DNA from: CAZJGG01 sp964545475
GTDB taxonomy: Bacteria; Bacillota; Clostridia; Lachnospirales; JAISER01
DNA length: 8,036 bases
Direction: 5' to 3'
Assembly: GCA_964545475.1 (NCBI GenBank)
Contig: CAZJGG010000089.1
Span: 1-8,036 of the forward strand
How positions within the stretch are numbered: the stretch's first letter is position 1; each line of letters opens with the position of its first letter. Below, one piece after another: positions 5,836 through 8,036 of the stretch. Position numbers and translations under genes: made by a program. Below the pieces are notes generated by a model. That model had not been told where the DNA came from and ran no database searches. It worked only from the letters and a program-made list of their open reading frames with translations.

Positions 5836-6503
5836 TTGAATCGGAATAAAAGTATCAAGCGTTTACTAATATTGATTGGAATGTTATTTATCTTTACGTC
5901 ATGTGCTAGTGAAGATGTTTATAGGAAAGAAACTGAATCTATAGTTAAAAACACTGCCAATAATATACAGTATAATAGTGATAAAAGTAATGCCGAAGAA
6001 GCAAATAAAGTGCCACCACCATTACAAAATTTAACTTTAAATGGGACTCAGGGTTCTGATAATACCACACTCTTTCAAAACTCTATTTTACATTAGTAGA
6101 TTTGGATGGAGATGGAACTTCTGAGATGGTTTTATCCATAAGAAGCTATGGAGACCATATGCTAGTTTTGCATTATGATAATGAGACTATATATGGTTAT
6201 GGTTATTTTGGAATTAGATCTATGGGTAACATTAAAAAAGATGGCTCGTTCTCTTGGTCTGGCAGCGCAGGTTATTATGGATATTCTAAAATACAGTTTT
6301 ATGGGATAGTTTATAAAATTATAGAGCTTGCAAGTCATGATAATAAATTTGACCAAAACGGGGCTTATATTCAATCGACTTTCCATATACAAAATAAAGC
6401 TGTTACTGAGTCTGAATATGATGATTTTGATAGAATGCAAGACCAAAAGGAAGATGTAATTTGGAGCCAATTTAATGTAAAGAATAATAGTGGGCTATTT
6501 TAG
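5836..6503 (+). pseudogene. Lipoprotein with DLDGDG motif, broken by a one-base frameshift
   Basis: The first frame (5836-6096) begins with a lipoprotein signal: NRNKSIKRLL, a hydrophobic core, then the lipobox FTSC with C23 as the lipidated residue. A Ser/Asn/Lys-rich linker follows. This frame stops at 6094-6096. The -1 frame continues to 6503 and carries the folded domain. Adding one A to the run at 6077-6080 joins the two frames into a 222-aa protein reading FQKLYFTLVDLDGDG across the joint, a natural sequence for this kind of lipoprotein. D89, D91 and D93 form a calcium-loop-like DxDxDG motif, followed by a Gly/Tyr-rich domain (YGYGYFGIRSMG, SAGYYGYSKIQFYG). The start is TTG at 5836 with AGGGG 8 bases upstream. 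It is the first gene of the rightward group. The function is unknown; it would sit on the outer face of the membrane. A sequencing error in the A run would give the same picture. Confidence 0.8.
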
Positions 6504-6604
6504 CTGCTGTGCGATTCGTAGCCTAACGCAATTTAGAGTATCCATACTTGAAAATTTACTTATTTATGCATACAGAATAACAAATCTTTATACGAGGAAT
6601 TAAT

Positions 6605-7663
6605 ATGATAAAATTTAATTTAAAATACTTTTTGCTTTTTATTATGTTTTTAATCATTGAGATAATAATAGCAATATTCATTCATGATGCGGTGGTTCGA
6701 CCATACGTAGGCGATATTTTGGTTGTTGTACTCATGTATTGTTTGTGTCGCTCTTTTTTTAACATCAACTCAAAGTGGTTTCCTGTTTATATTTTTGGTT
6801 TTGCCACAATTGTTGAGATAATGCAAATGATAAATATTGTTTCTTTACTTAATCTGGAAGGAAATACAATAGCTCGTATTATTATTGGTACGACTTTCGA
6901 TTTCAAGGATATAGGATGCTATTTTATGGGAGCATTGCTGTTGATTGGATGGGAAGCAATTGGCAGAACCTACTTGCAAATTATTGTTTTGTTCTTATCT
7001 GTGATAATGGTTATGGGGGCTTTAGTAATTCTTGCTTACAATGGTTTGTGGTGGCCGATTGACCCAATGTTAATGGGTTACAAAACAAAAGGTGTTGATG
7101 TTGCAAGATATCAAGGGGATATTGATTGGGAAATTTTAAGAAAACAGGGAATTAGTTTTGCTTTTGCGAAAGCCACGGAAGGAAGCTCTTATAAAGATCC
7201 ATATTTCGATAGTAATGTTGTAAACGCTGAAGATGCAGGGATTAATATAGGTGCCTACCATTTTTTCAGCACCGAAACTACAGGTTATAATCAAGCTGAA
7301 AACTTTCTTAATGTAGTCAGTGAGTACATATTAACAATGCCAACTGTATTGGACTTTGAAATAGCTGACAATAAAAATGATACTGAAAAACGACGTATTA
7401 TCAATGAGGCAAAAGCCTTTCTTTTGAAAGTAGAAGAAGAAACAGGAAACAAGCCATTAATTTATACTACTTATGATAGCTACAATGTATATTTAATAGA
7501 TGATTTTGGAGAGTATGATTTCTGGATTAGGGATTTAATCAAAAAGCCTTCTATACCAAATGGTAAAATTGTTATTTGGCAGTATTGTAACAGAGGGAGA
7601 TTAGAAGGCATAGATGCCAGACAGAAGTTTGTTGATTTAAATGTGATATTTCACGAAGACTAA
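6605..7663 (+). CDS. Membrane-anchored GH25 lysozyme fused to a DUF2809-like domain
   Basis: A 352-aa protein in two parts. Residues 1-148 are a membrane domain with about five helices (near 8-27, 36-52, 58-78, 102-120 and 123-146). The motifs RPYVGDILVVVLMYCLCRSFF and GTTFDFKDIGCYFMGALL match the DUF2809 family, normally a stand-alone protein of about 125 aa. Residues about 162-350 are a glycoside hydrolase 25 (Chalaropsis-type muramidase) domain, which cuts the MurNAc-GlcNAc bond of peptidoglycan: GVDVARYQG with D165, FAFAKATEGSSY, GAYHFF, the catalytic pair D250 and E252 in VLDFE, PLIYTTY, and WQYCNRGRLEGID. Five helices with the N-terminus inside put the enzyme outside, where its substrate is. 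The ATG at 6605 has GAGG about 8 bases upstream. It lies 101 bases after the lipoprotein; a weak promoter-like TTGAAA (6548-6553) is in the gap, so it may share transcription with the lipoprotein gene. Confidence 0.9.
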   Translation: MIKFNLKYFLLFIMFLIIEIIIAIFIHDAVVRPYVGDILVVVLMYCLCRSFFNINSKWFPVYIFGFATIVEIMQMINIVSLLNLEGNTIARIIIGTTFDFKDIGCYFMGALLLIGWEAIGRTYLQIIVLFLSVIMVMGALVILAYNGLWWPIDPMLMGYKTKGVDVARYQGDIDWEILRKQGISFAFAKATEGSSYKDPYFDSNVVNAEDAGINIGAYHFFSTETTGYNQAENFLNVVSEYILTMPTVLDFEIADNKNDTEKRRIINEAKAFLLKVEEETGNKPLIYTTYDSYNVYLIDDFGEYDFWIRDLIKKPSIPNGKIVIWQYCNRGRLEGIDARQKFVDLNVIFHED

Positions 7664-7666
7664 TAT

Positions 7667-7713
7667 AAGAGCCTGTTCAAAGTCTCCACTTCGGTGTCTT
7701 TGAACAGGCTCTT
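7667..7713. repeat. 16-bp perfect stem hairpin with inner UUCG loop between convergent genes
   Basis: AAGAGCCTGTTCAAAG (7667-7682) and CTTTGAACAGGCTCTT (7698-7713) are exact complements. Inside, CAC-TTCG-GTG (7687-7696) can form a C(UUCG)G tetraloop. It begins three bases after the lysozyme stop codon. There is no U run after it on either strand (plus: ACAAAAAAA; minus: ATATTAG), so it is an atypical terminator. A mobile palindromic repeat or an RNA-end-protecting structure are alternatives. Confidence 0.7.
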
Positions 7714-7725
7714 ACAAAAAAATAA

Positions 7726-7815
7726 TTAGTTATTCGTGTTTCTGCCTTTTTTAATGCCCTTATCTTTCGGATTCTCAACGCTTGGTTCGTTTTTTTGCTT
7801 TTCTTCTTGCGGCAT
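7726..7815 (-). CDS. 29-aa small hydrophilic protein
   Basis: A short frame beginning MPQEEKQKNEPSVENP and ending GRNTNN. It is rich in Lys, Glu and Asn and has no hydrophobic segment. The evidence for translation is the ribosome binding site: a perfect AAGGAGG (7829-7823) 7 bases before the ATG, one of the best in the window. The site overlaps the stop codon of the 26-codon frame just upstream, so the two should be coupled. I do not recognise the peptide. The hairpin at 7667-7713 lies 12 bases after its stop. Confidence 0.55.
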   Translation of the reverse strand: MPQEEKQKNEPSVENPKDKGIKKGRNTNN

Positions 7816-7827
7816 GATTGAACCTCC

Positions 7828-7908
7828 TTAACCTTGATTATTAGCGAATGTTTTGTCAAATTGCTCTATTAATGCTTTGAATAAAGGAGATGGCTTACTG
7901 TCATTCAT
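7828..7908 (-). CDS. 26-aa small open frame, coupled on both sides
   Basis: The frame reads MNDSKPSPLFKALIEQFDKT and six more residues. LFKALIEQFDKTF could form an amphipathic helix. It has no strong ribosome binding site of its own. Its ATG overlaps the end of the 15-codon frame (shared bases 7901-7908), and its TAA overlaps the AAGGAGG of the 29-codon frame, an arrangement typical of coupled translation. I do not recognise it. Confidence 0.4.
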   Translation of the reverse strand: MNDSKPSPLFKALIEQFDKTFANNQG

Positions 7909-7948
7909 TTAATAAATATTTTCTCTTCATATAATCGATAAGCATCAT
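7901..7948 (-). CDS. 15-aa micro open frame, possible leader peptide
   Basis: The frame MMLIDYMKRKYLLNE has AAGGGG (7961-7956) exactly 7 bases before its ATG, and its stop overlaps the start of the 26-codon frame. It could be a leader peptide that controls the two frames after it, or a bioactive micro-protein. Just upstream, CCCT and AGGG bases could pair and cover the ribosome binding site. Its short length keeps confidence low. Confidence 0.35.
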   Translation of the reverse strand: MMLIDYMKRKYLLNE

Positions 7949-8008
7949 GACAAATCCCCTTTTCATTAGGGCGTGTTGAATATTGATTAAAAAATTTCAA
8001 AAGTATGT

Positions 8009-8036
8009 AAAAACGCCCCTAAATCCGGTCGTTTTT
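8009..8036. terminator. Possible bidirectional terminator at the window edge
   Basis: AAAAACG (8009-8015) and CGTTTTT (8030-8036) are exact complements around 14 bases, with an inner CC/GG pairing possible. Both strands end the stem in a T run, as in bidirectional terminators. The stem is AT-rich and weak, and the window ends here. Confidence 0.35.

Noticed and set aside
6073..6102. Programmed -1 frameshift in the lipoprotein gene
   Set aside because: TTTCAAAAC is not a canonical slippery heptamer, and a secreted lipoprotein gains nothing obvious from ending at the linker; a simple indel is likelier.
7677..7859. 60-codon minus-strand frame rich in Lys and Arg
   Set aside because: It runs through the perfect hairpin and is out of frame with the AAGGAGG-led 29-codon frame, which is the better-supported reading.

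Overview
The window looks like a low-GC anaerobic Firmicute (class Clostridia). The DNA is AT-rich, strong AAGGAGG-type ribosome binding sites stand before ATG and several TTG starts, and the genes include ferredoxin-like and corrinoid/CODH-type Fe-S domains, a CooC-like ATPase, a lipoprotein and a GH25 muramidase. I infer this from gene content only and cannot name a species.

Positions 8-1413 hold an IS3-family insertion sequence. It has a single-frame transposase, a good internal promoter, imperfect terminal repeats and an unusually long hairpin near its right end. The IS has cut a CooC-like nucleotide-binding protein gene (minus strand) after 57 codons; the rest of that gene is not in the window.

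Positions 1414-5274 form a tightly packed minus-strand operon, read right to left: a group-II type cysteine desulfurase-like PLP enzyme, a protein with a C-terminal CODH/ACS-type [4Fe-4S] domain, a small Cys-rich protein, an atypical two-cluster ferredoxin, an MFS (DHA3-type) exporter, an unrecognised 70-aa protein whose stop abuts the next start, and the truncated CooC-like ATPase. Sulfur donation, Fe-S carriers and a metallochaperone-type ATPase together suggest assembly or activation of a metal centre. No catalytic target enzyme is visible. The IS probably knocks out the last step in this strain.

Positions 5275-5835 are a divergent intergenic region of about 560 bases with candidate promoters on both strands and a perfect 11-bp hairpin in the rightward leader.

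Positions 5836-7663 (plus strand) encode a lipoprotein broken by a one-base frameshift in an A run, then a membrane protein that fuses a DUF2809-like five-helix domain to an extracytoplasmic GH25 lysozyme. Both are cell-envelope proteins.

Positions 7664-8036 hold a 16-bp stem hairpin with an inner UUCG loop, then on the minus strand three tiny overlapping or coupled open frames (15, 26 and 29 codons), two with very good ribosome binding sites, and a further inverted repeat at the window edge. I recognise none of these peptides.
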